Shown: piece by piece, positions 37,157 through 47,087 of the stretch | Layout: each line of letters opens with the position of its first letter | Numbering within the stretch: position 1 is the first letter of the stretch | Program-made: the position numbers and the translations under genes | The notes under the pieces: model-generated | The model's database searches: none | Seen by the model: the letters and a program-made list of their open reading frames with translations, nothing else | Told to the model about the DNA's origin: nothing | NCBI RefSeq assembly: GCF_946482605.1 | Contig: NZ_CAMLSE010000005.1 | Span: 286,094-350,093, forward strand | Length of the DNA stretch: 64,000 nt | Origin: an uncultured Dyadobacter sp. | GTDB taxonomy: Bacteria > Bacteroidota > Bacteroidia > Cytophagales > Spirosomataceae | Direction: 5' to 3'

Positions 37157-38905
37157 ATGATTAACTCCAACCAGGAAAAAGGATTGCCGGACACCACCGG
37201 GCTGCTAACCCAGGCACAAGAAATCACAGGCTCGCAAGCAGTTCTGGAAGCGTTGGTAGCCGAGGGTACCGATACTATTTTCGGGATTCCGGGCGGCGCC
37301 ATCCTCCCGATTTATGATACACTTTATGACTACAAAGATCAGCTGACGCATGTACTGGTTCGGCACGAGCAGGGGGGCGTGCATGCTGCGCAGGGCTATG
37401 CGCGCGTGTCAGGGAAGGTCGGGGTCGTATTTGCCACGAGCGGGCCGGGAGCGACCAATATTCTTACCGGCGTGGCCGACGCCCAAATGGACAGCACTCC
37501 GCTGGTTTGCATTACCGGCCAGGTTTACTCGCATTTGCTCGGAACGGATGCTTTTCAGGAGACGGATGTCGTCAATATTTCCGCTTCCATCTCTAAATGG
37601 AATTACCTGATTACGGACGCTTCCGAGATCCCGGCTGTACTAGCGAAAGCATTTTTCATCGCCCGTTCAGGCAGGCCGGGACCTGTGCTCATCGATATTA
37701 CCAAAGACGCCCAGCTTCAAAAGCTGAAATATGATGGCTATAAAAAAGTAACAGCCATCCGAAGCTATAAACCCCGCCCGACAGTTAAACAGGACGCTAT
37801 TCAGGCGGCAGCAGCATTGATTAATAATGCAGAATGGCCGATGATACTTTGGGGACAAGGTGTGATACTGGGAAATGCGGAAAATGAATTCAAGGCCTTT
37901 GTTGAAAAAAGCGGAATTCCCGCTGCCTGGACACTGCTCGGCGCCGGGGCCATTCCCACCGACCACCCCCTGAATGCAGGCATGCTCGGCATGCACGGCA
38001 ACTACGCGCCAAATGTGCTCACCAATGAATGCGATGTACTGATTGCCATCGGCATGCGGTTCGACGACCGGGTAACCGGGCGGTTGGATAAATATGCTAA
38101 ACAGGCCAAAGTCGTTCACCTGGACATCGACCGGGCCGAAATCGGCAAAAACGTAAAGGCCGATATTGCCGTTTGCGGCAATTGCAAAGATACCATTCCG
38201 ATGCTAACGAACCTGATTGTCACAAAAAACCATAACAAATGGGTTGGCATGTTCCGGGCGCTTTACGGCGAGGAGATGGAACAGGTTATCCATCCGGAGC
38301 TGAACCCGTCGAAGGGTGGCATTACGATGGGTGAGGTGATCCATCAATTAAACCTGCTTACGGGCGGCGAAGCGATAGTGGTGACCGATGTTGGCCAAAA
38401 CCAGATGGTAGCGTGCCGTTATATGAAATTGAACAACACTCGGAGCAGCGTCACCAGCGGGGGGCTGGGAACGATGGGATTTGCATTGCCCGCAGCTATC
38501 GGCGCAAAGTTCGGCGCGCCCGACCGCAACGTGATTGCCGTCGTGGGTGACGGTGGTTTCCAGATGACTTTGCAGGAATTGGGTACAATTATGCAAACCC
38601 GGCTTAACGTTAAAATAATTATCCTCAACAACCACTACCTGGGAATGGTAAGGCAGTGGCAGGAGCTGTTCAGTGATTCGCGGTACTCCTTTGTTGAAAT
38701 TGAAAGCCCCGATTTCGTAGCACTTGCTGTATCTTACAAGATCAAAAGCCGGCGCGTTTCCCGACGTGAAGATATCCGTGTGGCGCTGGCTGAAATGCTT
38801 GCAACCGATGGCCCGTTCCTGCTGGAAGTAATGGTGATTAAAGAAAACAATGTATTTCCGATGATCCCTCAAGGAGCGGGCATCAGCGACATCAGGCTTC
38901 GGTGA
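37157..38905 (+). CDS. ilvB: Acetolactate synthase large subunit
   Basis: 582 residues: TPP-binding N domain ('FGIPGGAILPIYDTL', 'VRHEQGGVHAAQGYARVSGK' with catalytic Glu of RHEQ), central FAD-associated domain, and C-terminal TPP domain with 'GDGGFQMTLQELGTIMQTRL' (Mg-binding GDG...N). It joins two pyruvates into acetolactate, or pyruvate with 2-ketobutyrate, the first common step of Val, Leu and Ile synthesis. No regulatory subunit (ilvN) or other ilv gene is next to it, so its job could be catabolic or in overflow metabolism. Confidence 0.9.
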   Translation: MINSNQEKGLPDTTGLLTQAQEITGSQAVLEALVAEGTDTIFGIPGGAILPIYDTLYDYKDQLTHVLVRHEQGGVHAAQGYARVSGKVGVVFATSGPGATNILTGVADAQMDSTPLVCITGQVYSHLLGTDAFQETDVVNISASISKWNYLITDASEIPAVLAKAFFIARSGRPGPVLIDITKDAQLQKLKYDGYKKVTAIRSYKPRPTVKQDAIQAAAALINNAEWPMILWGQGVILGNAENEFKAFVEKSGIPAAWTLLGAGAIPTDHPLNAGMLGMHGNYAPNVLTNECDVLIAIGMRFDDRVTGRLDKYAKQAKVVHLDIDRAEIGKNVKADIAVCGNCKDTIPMLTNLIVTKNHNKWVGMFRALYGEEMEQVIHPELNPSKGGITMGEVIHQLNLLTGGEAIVVTDVGQNQMVACRYMKLNNTRSSVTSGGLGTMGFALPAAIGAKFGAPDRNVIAVVGDGGFQMTLQELGTIMQTRLNVKIIILNNHYLGMVRQWQELFSDSRYSFVEIESPDFVALAVSYKIKSRRVSRREDIRVALAEMLATDGPFLLEVMVIKENNVFPMIPQGAGISDIRLR

Positions 38906-38935
38906 CACTGCCTTTAATTTTTTGTTCAAACCTAT

Positions 38936-39478
38936 ATGAAAATCAGCAATCCAGTAATTGAAATACCTGCCTCGCTACCCGACATCCTGACAGACAACCT
39001 GACCGTTGTCTTTTGCGGAATCAATCCCGGCCTGAAATCAGCCATCGACGGTCACCACTTTTCAGGTAGAAGCAATCGGTTCTGGCGGGCACTTCACCTG
39101 GCAGGATTTACACCCTACGAGATTGCAGCGAAGGACGACCGAAGTATTCTCGACTTCGGTTATGGCCTTACCACGGCCGTTGAGCGCCCGACAACGCGTG
39201 CGGACGAGCTATCTTCGGACGAGTTTCGCGAGGGCTCCATAAGTTTTGAAATAAAGATGGAACGTTACAAGCCCCGGTACATCGCATTCCTTGGGAAAGC
39301 GGCATTCCAGGGCTTTTCTCGAAAAAAAGATGTGAGCTGGGGCGTTCAGCAGGATGTTATTGCAGGAGCTACCGTGTGGATACTGCCCAATCCGAGCGGA
39401 TTGAACCGTGCTTTTCAATTACCGGCGCTGGTGGCTGCTTACGCGGAGTTTTTTAAAACACTTGAAACTGACCGCTAA
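38936..39478 (+). CDS. mug: G/U mismatch-specific DNA glycosylase (Mug/TDG type)
   Basis: 180 residues. 'FCGINPGLKSAIDGHHF' carries the family's catalytic-site motif GINPG, followed by 'GRSNRFWRALHLAGFTP'. The intercalation loop is 'NPSGLNRAF'. It removes uracil or ethenocytosine from mismatches with G. Length matches the family. Convergent with the aldo/keto reductase gene, with 2 bp between stops. Confidence 0.9.
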   Translation: MKISNPVIEIPASLPDILTDNLTVVFCGINPGLKSAIDGHHFSGRSNRFWRALHLAGFTPYEIAAKDDRSILDFGYGLTTAVERPTTRADELSSDEFREGSISFEIKMERYKPRYIAFLGKAAFQGFSRKKDVSWGVQQDVIAGATVWILPNPSGLNRAFQLPALVAAYAEFFKTLETDR

Positions 39479-39480
39479 TC

Positions 39481-40392
39481 CTATTCCTGGCTGATCTTCC
39501 GCGCTATGAAACCCGGGACACCGGTATTGACCACATTATTGAATCGCTGCCGGGTCTGAATGCGATTGATCGCTTCGAACGCATCTTCGGGGAGCGGGGA
39601 AACGTCGAAATTTTCCCTTGCCCGTTCCATTGTTTTGGGCGTGGTTAGTAAAGCCGTGCCGCGCTGAACCGCCCAGGCCAGAAGTACCTGGGCCGGTGTT
39701 TTACCAATGCGCCCGGATATTTCCAACACCACGGGATCTTCCAGCGGCCCTGGCTTTATGCCGTGTCCCAGCGGCGCAAAAGCCAGGAATACGATATTAT
39801 TTTCCTTACAAAATTCGAGCAAATCCGTTTCGGGCAAATAAGGATGCGCTTCCACCTGCACCACTGCCGGCTTGATTCTGGCTGCCTCATAAATGGGTAA
39901 CAGCTCTTTCAAACTGACGTCGGATAGACCGATAGCCCGGCATTTACCCGAGTCGACCAACTCCTCCATGGCCCGCCACGTTTCCAATAGAGTCACACCG
40001 CGATCGTAAATGACATTGCCGTTTTCATCGCGAGGGTCCTGATCCTCCCCCGGTTGAAATGCAAATGGCGTGTGAATGAGATACAGATCGAGATAGTCAA
40101 GCTGTAATCTTTCCAGGCTCGCTTCAAATGCGGGGGCCACCCGCTCTGGCCGGTGGTTCGTATTCCATAGTTTAGTGGTAATAAATAAGTCTTCTCGCGC
40201 GAATCCGGCATCGAGCCATTCTTTCAAAGCTATGCCTACCTCCATTTCGTTCCGATAGCGTTCGGCGCTATCAAAATGACGGAACCCAGCCTTCAACGCA
40301 TTCTTGGTCGCGGTGGTCGTTAATGCAGGGTCTGCAATCAAAGTCCCAAAGCCAAGAGCGGGGATATTAAGGTTAACATCTGTCGTTCCCAT
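39481..40392 (-). CDS. Aldo/keto reductase
   Basis: 303 residues. Catalytic tetrad residues are visible: Asp and Tyr in 'FDSAERYRNE', Lys in 'ITTKLWNTNHRPE', and His in 'LYLIHTPF'. An NADPH-binding Ser/Arg patch lies near 'TTPKTMERARENF'. It reduces aldehydes or ketones, or runs the reverse reaction. It stands alone, with an upstream region containing two inverted repeats. Confidence 0.93.
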   Translation of the reverse strand: MGTTDVNLNIPALGFGTLIADPALTTTATKNALKAGFRHFDSAERYRNEMEVGIALKEWLDAGFAREDLFITTKLWNTNHRPERVAPAFEASLERLQLDYLDLYLIHTPFAFQPGEDQDPRDENGNVIYDRGVTLLETWRAMEELVDSGKCRAIGLSDVSLKELLPIYEAARIKPAVVQVEAHPYLPETDLLEFCKENNIVFLAFAPLGHGIKPGPLEDPVVLEISGRIGKTPAQVLLAWAVQRGTALLTTPKTMERARENFDVSPLPEDAFEAINRIQTRQRFNNVVNTGVPGFIARKISQE

Positions 40393-40795
40393 TTTTTCGT
40401 CGTCTAGTTACCCCACAAAGTTCCGATAAAATCGCAGGCTATATTCGCCGTGAATGCGGCAATGTTCGTCGAATTGGCCGATCCGGCGTCCTCTCTATCA
40501 CCTCCGCCAATTGAAGTAAGCCCCGATAAAGCCTCTTCGAACTTTACAGTTAAAGTTGTTCAATCAAAACTATATTGAACTAAAATTTATCCGAACTTCA
40601 TCTGACCATAACTTACACGCCCTAGCCCGCAGTACACTTAAACCATCGGATTAATTTTCGAAAGTGATCTATAACGAAAAGTAATCATATCAAAATTTCT
40701 TGATACCAGATGGTATCCACAAACAGACAGTGGCCTGCACCAGACCACTGACGTCGTACCAGATAAATTGCTCTAAACAATCAGTTCCGAGTATA
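40393..40795. promoter_or_regulatory. 403-bp gap with two inverted repeats
   Basis: No gene. GATACCA/TGGTATC (40702-40708 and 40711-40717) form a compact palindrome, and CAGTGG/CCACTG (40728-40733 and 40745-40750) a second one. They lie downstream of the AraC gene at 40796 and upstream of the aldo/keto reductase, so they could be regulator sites or a terminator for the AraC gene. Confidence 0.4.
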
Positions 40796-41572
40796 CTAAA
40801 TGTTTGATAAATGGGTACCCGTAAATTTCACCGCTTCCCTGTAGAAATGGCTGCTGTCGTAATAGCCAAATGCACATGGGTCAAACTCATGACTCGCGGC
40901 ATAAGCTGTGAGTGCTGTCCTGGCACGGAGTATCGAGAAATAGCCCTTGGGATTGATGCCTATCACGCGGTGAAAGTAGCGGTTAATGCTCTTCGAACTA
41001 ATGAAATGCTTTTCGGCAAGCTGGCTCACGTTGAGTTGTAGACTTGTTTGATGGTAGGTTTCCGTCAAATCCTGCACCAAGGTCAGATAATGATCGGTTT
41101 CCCGTTTACGGTATTTATTCAGAAAAAATATTTCGGCAACCTGTCGGCGGGCGTCGAAGGTGAGGCTGCTCTTCAATTGCCCAATCACGCTTGCGGGCAA
41201 TATCTGATGCAGCGGAACGAGCCTTCCTTTGAGCTGAACCTGGGATACACCTAGAATGGTCTCCAATCCGCCAGGGTGAAATTTGATTGTAAAAATCCGG
41301 TCGCCAGGCTGGTTATGACGTGTGGTAGGCAGGTCACGAAGTACGAGAATATCCCCATCGGCATGTACGTTCCAGGTAGACGTGTGCAAGGAAATGCGGT
41401 AAGGATTGCCGAGATTGAAGTACATCGTCGGTGTCCAGCTGGGGAACATCTCGACGGTAAACGCGCTATCATTGACGATGGATTCGGAGAAAAAATCGAT
41501 ATGGTTCGCAAGCTCGCCGGAAGGCTGGGCGAATGTATAATGATCGCGGATCGGGTCGAATATCTCTTTCAA
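40796..41572 (-). CDS. AraC-family transcriptional regulator
   Basis: 258 residues. The N-terminal sensor (~10-140) is of the type found in many short Bacteroidota AraC proteins. The C-terminal helix-turn-helix includes 'LNVSQLAEKHFISSKSINRY' and 'FDPCAFGYYDSSHFYREAVK'. Divergent from the S33-type hydrolase gene with 62 bp between starts, suggesting control of that gene. Confidence 0.88.
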   Translation of the reverse strand: MKEIFDPIRDHYTFAQPSGELANHIDFFSESIVNDSAFTVEMFPSWTPTMYFNLGNPYRISLHTSTWNVHADGDILVLRDLPTTRHNQPGDRIFTIKFHPGGLETILGVSQVQLKGRLVPLHQILPASVIGQLKSSLTFDARRQVAEIFFLNKYRKRETDHYLTLVQDLTETYHQTSLQLNVSQLAEKHFISSKSINRYFHRVIGINPKGYFSILRARTALTAYAASHEFDPCAFGYYDSSHFYREAVKFTGTHLSNI

Positions 41573-41634
41573 TTGTCCGTTTTTTACCTTGACGAAGATA
41601 CTGACAGCTACCTAAATTTGAAAAAAAATATTGT

Positions 41635-43134
41635 ATGCTTCGTCTGACCACCCTTTGTCTGATCATTATCCTTTGCACCAGCCGCCTTTCCGCGCAGTTC
41701 GTCAAAATTGAGCAATCCGGCTGCGACTTCCGTGTGGATCCCGATTTTCTGAAAACGATCCCCGACAATGCAAAGCAATCTTACATGGCCGGCCCCGGCT
41801 TGCCAGATAGCAGTTTTCAAAAGCAATGCGGTTACCTGCTTGTTCCCGAGAACCGCAGCAAGAAAAATGCACGCCTGATCAAGCTGCCATTCATCGTCGT
41901 GAGAAGCAAAAATCCGGACAAGCGCCGCGACCCGGTACTTTTTTCGGCTGGTGGGCCGGGCGGGAGCTCATTGGGAATGGCGGCGGGGCTTGCCAAAAGT
42001 CCGTTCATCGAAGACCGGGACTGCATTGTTTTCGAGCAGCGCGGGACCCGTTTTGCATTACCCTATCTGCGCACTTTCGAACTCGATAAAGCACTCAAAG
42101 AAGCCACCCGCCGCAACTTAAACAAAGACAGCATGGCTATCGTGGGCCTGAAAAAATACAAGATCGCGCTCGAAAAGCGCGGCATTGATATTGCGGGCTA
42201 CAATACCGACGAAACCGTATCGGACATCCACGATTTGTTGAAAGCATTGGCGATCGATTCGGTAAACTTGTTCGGGGTATCATACAGCGGTGGCCTGATG
42301 ACGGCTGTACTGCAACGTGACCCCAGCCGCATCCGCTCGCTTATCCTGGATTCGCCGCTTCCGACATTTGTCCCTATCGATGAAGATGAACCGGTGAATT
42401 TTATGGAAGCATTACATATCTATTTTGGAGATATTGCCAGGGACTCCGCGAGCCATCACCTTTACGGCGGGCTTAGGGGCCGTTTTCACCAATACTTCAC
42501 TTCCATCGCCACCAAAACTTTTGAACTACCGTACCTGGAACCTCGTACCAATGACTCGATCCGCATCCGATACACCAAAAACGAGCTGCTGACCATCATC
42601 CTCGACAAGCTCTACGATGACTCCGGCCGGAAGGATTTGCCCCGCATCATTACGGATATGGCAAACGGCAATCACCAACCCTACATCCGCCCCTATTTCG
42701 ATGGTTTCTTTCGCAGAGACGGTGCGCCGGACGGCATGCGCTTGTCGGTATACTGTGCCGATCAAACGGCCTATCACTCCGAAAAAGTTCGAAAAGAACT
42801 GGAAAAGATCTACCCCTATCTAGCGGGCTTCCACATCAACGATGTCTACCGCGAAATGTGCGATTGCTGGAAAGTACCTCCGATCAGCCCAAATACCAAG
42901 CATCCTTACTATTCTACTGTCCCAGCTCTTCTTGCAGACGGCGAGCTCGACCCCGCCTGCCGCCCCTTGTACATCGACCGCATTAGCCATTACATGCCCA
43001 ACAGTCAGCGTTTCTTGCTTAAAAATAAAGGGCACGGCGTGATTGGCAATTCCATGCGCCCCATTGTTAAATCATTCCTCGCCAATCCTTACAAGAAAAT
43101 CACGTCAAGCGATGTAAACATGATCGTATATTGA
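41635..43134 (+). CDS. Secreted alpha/beta hydrolase of the S33 (tripeptidyl/prolyl aminopeptidase-like) type
   Basis: 499 residues with a signal peptide (MLRLTTLCLIIILCTSRLSAQ). The oxyanion region 'LFSAGGPGGSSLG' and 'FEQRGTRFALPYL' are typical of S33 peptidases. The elbow reads 'LFGVSYSGGLM' with the probable nucleophile Ser216; the second Gly of the usual GxSxG is a Ser here. The C-terminal TAP-like part has 'LADGELDPACRP' (Asp) and 'NKGHGVIG' (His), so the triad is complete. It would trim peptides or hydrolyse amides in the periplasm. Confidence 0.85.
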   Translation: MLRLTTLCLIIILCTSRLSAQFVKIEQSGCDFRVDPDFLKTIPDNAKQSYMAGPGLPDSSFQKQCGYLLVPENRSKKNARLIKLPFIVVRSKNPDKRRDPVLFSAGGPGGSSLGMAAGLAKSPFIEDRDCIVFEQRGTRFALPYLRTFELDKALKEATRRNLNKDSMAIVGLKKYKIALEKRGIDIAGYNTDETVSDIHDLLKALAIDSVNLFGVSYSGGLMTAVLQRDPSRIRSLILDSPLPTFVPIDEDEPVNFMEALHIYFGDIARDSASHHLYGGLRGRFHQYFTSIATKTFELPYLEPRTNDSIRIRYTKNELLTIILDKLYDDSGRKDLPRIITDMANGNHQPYIRPYFDGFFRRDGAPDGMRLSVYCADQTAYHSEKVRKELEKIYPYLAGFHINDVYREMCDCWKVPPISPNTKHPYYSTVPALLADGELDPACRPLYIDRISHYMPNSQRFLLKNKGHGVIGNSMRPIVKSFLANPYKKITSSDVNMIVY

Positions 43135-43243
43135 TGCACAACAATTGCCGAATCCAGAACCTAACTTGATTTGAATGTTTTGGTGGATTGAACAATGTCC
43201 GATGTCTCACAGATAACCTCGAAACCCGTTTGCACTGGGCTGG

Positions 43244-43307
43244 GCCCGGACCCGGGCTTTATCGACCAGGTCGTGTGAACGAATCGAGCCGGAAAAAATC
43301 CGGTTCG
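43244..43307. terminator. Two hairpins between convergent genes
   Basis: GCCCGG/CCGGGC at 43244-43257 and CGAGCCGGA/TCCGGTTCG at 43285-43307 (one G-T pair, A5 loop). They sit in the 270-bp gap between the S33 hydrolase and the kinase pseudogene. Placement suggests termination from both sides; no strong T-run. Confidence 0.4.
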
Positions 43308-43404
43308 ACTGTTCAGGGCCGGAAAGCAACCAAAAACAGTACTTCGAAGAAAGCGGGGCAATCGTAGATTTGGGAGATTTAAATGTCCCTGGTTTCCTCT
43401 TGTT

Positions 43405-46112
43405 TTAGGACACTGATCTTCCCGAGTCCAACAGTCTGGTCAGTAGGTTCGTTAACTCATTTAAATCCACCGGCTTGACCAAATGCTCATCGAAGCCCAT
43501 TTCCTTTGTCCGCTGATGGTCTTCCTGCTGACCATAACCTGATAAGGCAATTACCACCACCGTCTGTCCCCAGGTCTGCTGCCGAATTAGCCGGCACGTT
43601 TCATACCCATCCATCCCCGGCATGCCCAGGTCTAGCAGAATAGCCCTTGGGCTTAACTCCTGAGCAGCTTCGATGCCTGACTGACCACTGTTACGCGTGT
43701 GAACCTGAAAGCCTTTCAGCTTTAATAGCATGCTCAAAGTCTGAGCCGCGTCAGCATTGTCGTCGATGACCAAAATCCGGTCAGAGCTGGCGCCTTTGGC
43801 TGGATTTTCACCGTTCGGCGCAGGGATAATTTGCGGAGCAACTTCCAGTGTTGGTAAGCGAACGCTGAAGGTACTGCCCTGACCCAGCCCTTTACTTCGA
43901 ACCGCCACCTGCCCGTCGTGCAGTTCCACCAGGCGCTTGACCAGTGTCAGCCCGATGCCCAAACCGCCTTCGAACGGGCCAACGAATTGTCGACCTGCAC
44001 GAACAGCTCAAAAATGGCCGACAGTTGATCAGCCATTAAGCCGATGCCATTATCGCGAACTTGGATTAACGCTTCCTGATGCTGGTGTTCCAGAGTTAAC
44101 CAGACGTGCCCATGCGGGCCCGTGTAGCGTACCCCATTGGTTAACAGATTGGCCACCACCTGGGTCAGCCGTGTGGCATCACCGGCTAAATAAATCGGAG
44201 CCGTGGGCAGCGTGAGTTGCAGGGTTCGGCCATGCTCCTGATACAACCCCGCACCGACTGGGCTGCCTGACCTACGATCTCGACTAAGTTGATCCGCTCT
44301 TTTTTCAGTTCGATTTTGCCGCGACTGATACGGCTTACGTCCAGCAGATCATCGACCATGCGCACCAGGTGATCCATTTGTCGATTCATCATGTCCAGGG
44401 TAGAGGCCACCATCTCCCCAGTGCTATCTTCATCTCCACCGGTTGTCAGGGTTAGGATTTGCAGCCCCGAACGGATGGTCGACATGGGGTTACGCAATTC
44501 ATGAGCCAGCATGGCCAGAAACTCGTCTTTGCGCCGATCCGCTTCCAGAAGAGTCATTTCCAGGCGTTTGGTTTCGTGAATGTCAGTGGCTGCGCCATAC
44601 ATGGTGACCACCTCACCGGCCCGGTCCTTGATTGGTGAGGCATTAACGACAAACCAACGATACACGCCGTCGTGGCGCCGGATCCGGTGCTCCTGTCGCA
44701 ACGGTTCGCCCGCTGCCACGGCCTGACCGTAGCGCCTGGCCGATGCTTCCCGGTCGTCGGGATGAATGGCGTCGGTCCAGCCCCAACCAATGGCCTCTTC
44801 GAACAGCTGTCCGGTATACTCCAGCCAACGGAGGTTATACCAGTTGGTTGACCCATCGGGCTCACTATCCCACAGCAGGTCGGGAACCAGGTTGGCAATC
44901 GATTCGAAGCGCTTTTGTGTCTCGCGCAAGGCCTCCTCGGCGCGGGCGCGTTCAAGCCGTGTCCAGATGTGGGTTGCTAATTCGCGAAGCAGGTCGACCT
45001 CGTCTTCGCGCCAGTAACGTGCTTGACGATCGTAGAGGGTGAGATTGAAGAGCCATTCGTTGTCGCGAGCAAAAGGCACGCTCGCCATAGCCCCGATCCC
45101 GAGCGCGGCGATCTTTTCGGCGTTTGCCCGAGCGTCGTTCATTACGTCGCTCATCACCCAAACCTCACCTGCGCGCATCGTGCGGAGAAGGTCGTCGTCA
45201 AGAAAATCGCTGATGCGGTATTCGCCTATAAAGCTCAGCGCGTCCGCCGCACGCCACTCATGAGCGACCGTCACCACCTCATACAGTTCGTCGACCTCGC
45301 CGAATGCGACGTTAGATACTTGAAAGTGCGATCCGATCTTCGCCCCGAGTGACTTCATCGTCTCCTCGATAACCGGCCTGTACGTGCATTCGGATCGCCT
45401 TGTCGGAGTCGCCCTCGTTGAAATCCGCAAACGTGCGCTGGTTGGTTTTACGGGCGATACCGCAGGAGGTATGGCTGTCGGCGTTCACGCGGTGAAAATA
45501 GTCGGTCATCTCACGCCCGAAGCCATGAGTGGCCAGCAGGACGAGTTCTTTGGTTTGAGCGTCGTAGATCTGCACCGTTCCCGCGTCGGCGCGGGTGAGC
45601 GTAATGGCTGCCATCAGGATTTGGTCGTACATCGGCTGGGCGTTCTCTTCCGAAACGAGCCGCGCCGAAAGTTCCTGCAACAACTGTGTGTCGCGCAGTT
45701 CGGCAGCCGCTATTTCTTCGGCCCGTTTGCGGCCAGTGATGTTGGTAAACAAAACGGCAATTTGAGCGGGTTCGGGGCTGATACGGAATACATTGGCCTC
45801 TATCCAGAGATCTAAATGGGCTACATAGGTCTCAAAGTGGGTAGACTGCCCCGTTAAGGTAACCTGATCATAGATCGCCATCGTGCTATCTTCTACTCCT
45901 GGCACCATTTGCCGAATGGTTTTACCGATGACATCTTGTAATCCGGTGTGTCTTTCGAATGCCGGATTGACCAGCAGATAGCGAAAATCAGCGGACTGCT
46001 CATTGCCGGTAATCACTTTCTCCATCAGGCAGAAGCCCTGATCAATTAAATGGAAGGCAGTCTCATAGACAGTGGGGACTGAAACCAATTGGGGTTGCTC
46101 TTTATCTGGCAT
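43405..46112 (-). pseudogene. Hybrid sensor histidine kinase (PAS-GAF-GAF-PAS-HisKA-HATPase-REC), broken
   Basis: Read from 46112: a PAS domain and the first half of a GAF domain, up to 'AIRMHVQAGYR' near 45365. There the frame fails and a different one begins inside a second GAF ('VIEETMKSLGAKIG'), so DNA is missing between them. PAS and HisKA follow ('LAHELRNPMSTIRSG', phospho-His). Near 44255 a frame change is needed to continue into the HATPase domain ('YQEHGRTLQLTL', 'IQVRDNGIG'). Near 43975 another is needed ('NSLARS' to '[13 protein letters not shown]'). The receiver domain with '[13 protein letters not shown]' closes it. Both later shifts fit one lost base. The 5' part keeps a normal start. 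Confidence 0.85.
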
Positions 46113-46155
46113 GTTATGGACCTAATATAATGACTAAAATTAGGACATGGTTGCC

Positions 46156-46178
46156 CTTACCACTCAATGAGTGGTAAG
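46156..46178. promoter_or_regulatory. Perfect palindrome upstream of the kinase
   Basis: CTTACCACTCA (46156-46166) and TGAGTGGTAAG (46168-46178) are exact complements around one central A. It lies 44 bp before the kinase start. A dimeric regulator site is likely; a stem with no loop is a poor terminator. Confidence 0.55.
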
Positions 46179-46292
46179 CAAAACGTATGCCTTTAACTAC
46201 TGATTATGAAAGAAATTAAACCAAGCAACGTCCGCACTTTAAAATTTTAGTCCTCATATCTGTAACTACACTGCCGGCTTCAAATTCGCTCG

Positions 46293-46355
46293 TGTCCACA
46301 TACAAACCAGCGCTTGTATGTGGGCGCCTTGGTGGCAAACACAAATTACAGTTTA
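46293..46355. repeat. Dispersed repeat, copy B
   Basis: About 63 bp beginning TGTCCACATACA and ending AAATTACAGTTTA, matching the copy at 31612-31673. Here the CACATACAA/TTGTATGTG inverted arms are intact, while copy A has a decayed version. The rest of 46113-46688 shows no gene. Confidence 0.5.
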
Positions 46356-46625
46356 TCAGGCGCATTATGACTCAAACTATACCAAAAGATAGTCCAGCGG
46401 TGCATAATCAGGTATTCACACTAGTGACTCAAGTGCACAATAACGACGGTATAAACGTACACTAGCTACGACGCACAGAAATATCGCTAATCTCTTTATC
46501 AGGCTTTTAACACTGAAATTAACTTCAGGTCGTCCAGAAATTGGTTCGATATTTGTTCGGTTGCGGGCATAAAGAAGGAACGTATGTGATTGAAAATAAA
46601 TTACTTACGCTCTTTTCTTTTTCGT

Positions 46626-46646
46626 TAGTTACGCGACTAGTTACGC
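46626..46646. repeat. Two 9-bp direct repeats, 12-bp period
   Basis: TAGTTACGC occurs at 46626-46634 and 46638-46646. The same 12-bp spacing is seen for a different repeat upstream of the integrase at 56974. It may be a recombinase site left by a lost integrase of the decayed element (inference). Confidence 0.35.
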
Positions 46647-46733
46647 ATTGACTGTAATTGGGAGGATCAAGGATCAGTCCGAAAAGTTGTGGGGCATTCA
46701 AAAAGTCAGTTGTTTTGCAATGAATCAACATTG

Positions 46734-47087
46734 AATCCATTGCAAGAGTCCTATTTAACACTAGTCCGCTTCCTGTTGCCCGAGGGTATTCTCGATTATT
46801 TCGAAGTTTCCAAAATCGTTGAAGGCCTCACTGGTCTGCACATCTACCTGGAAGAGCCCCACCCCTTCCGAATATAAAGGCGAAAAGTAGAATCTAAGGG
46901 TTTTCTACCCGAGATCTACATTCAGGACTTTCCGATTCGAAATCAAAAGGTTACACTCTGCATCAAGCGTCGGCGCTGGGAAGTCAAGGACGCTGGCGAG
47001 ATCATCAGCAGGGATTGGAATATGGTACAACAGGGGACTCGGATGACTAAGGAGTTCGCTGATTTTTTAAAATCGGATCGCCGAAGC
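46734..47087 (+). pseudogene. ISAon1-type transposase N-terminal region, decayed
   Basis: 'ESYLTLVRFLLPEGILDYFE' and 'GLHIYLEE' match the start of ISAon1-family transposases. The frame then breaks near 46860 and again near 46890. Another frame continues with 'ESKGFLPEIYIQDFPI', 'KRRRWEVKDAGEIISRDWN' and 'TRMTKEFADFLK'. The catalytic second ORF is absent: the sequence runs into the relaxase remnant on the other strand near 47090. It is a truncated IS fragment. Confidence 0.7.
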
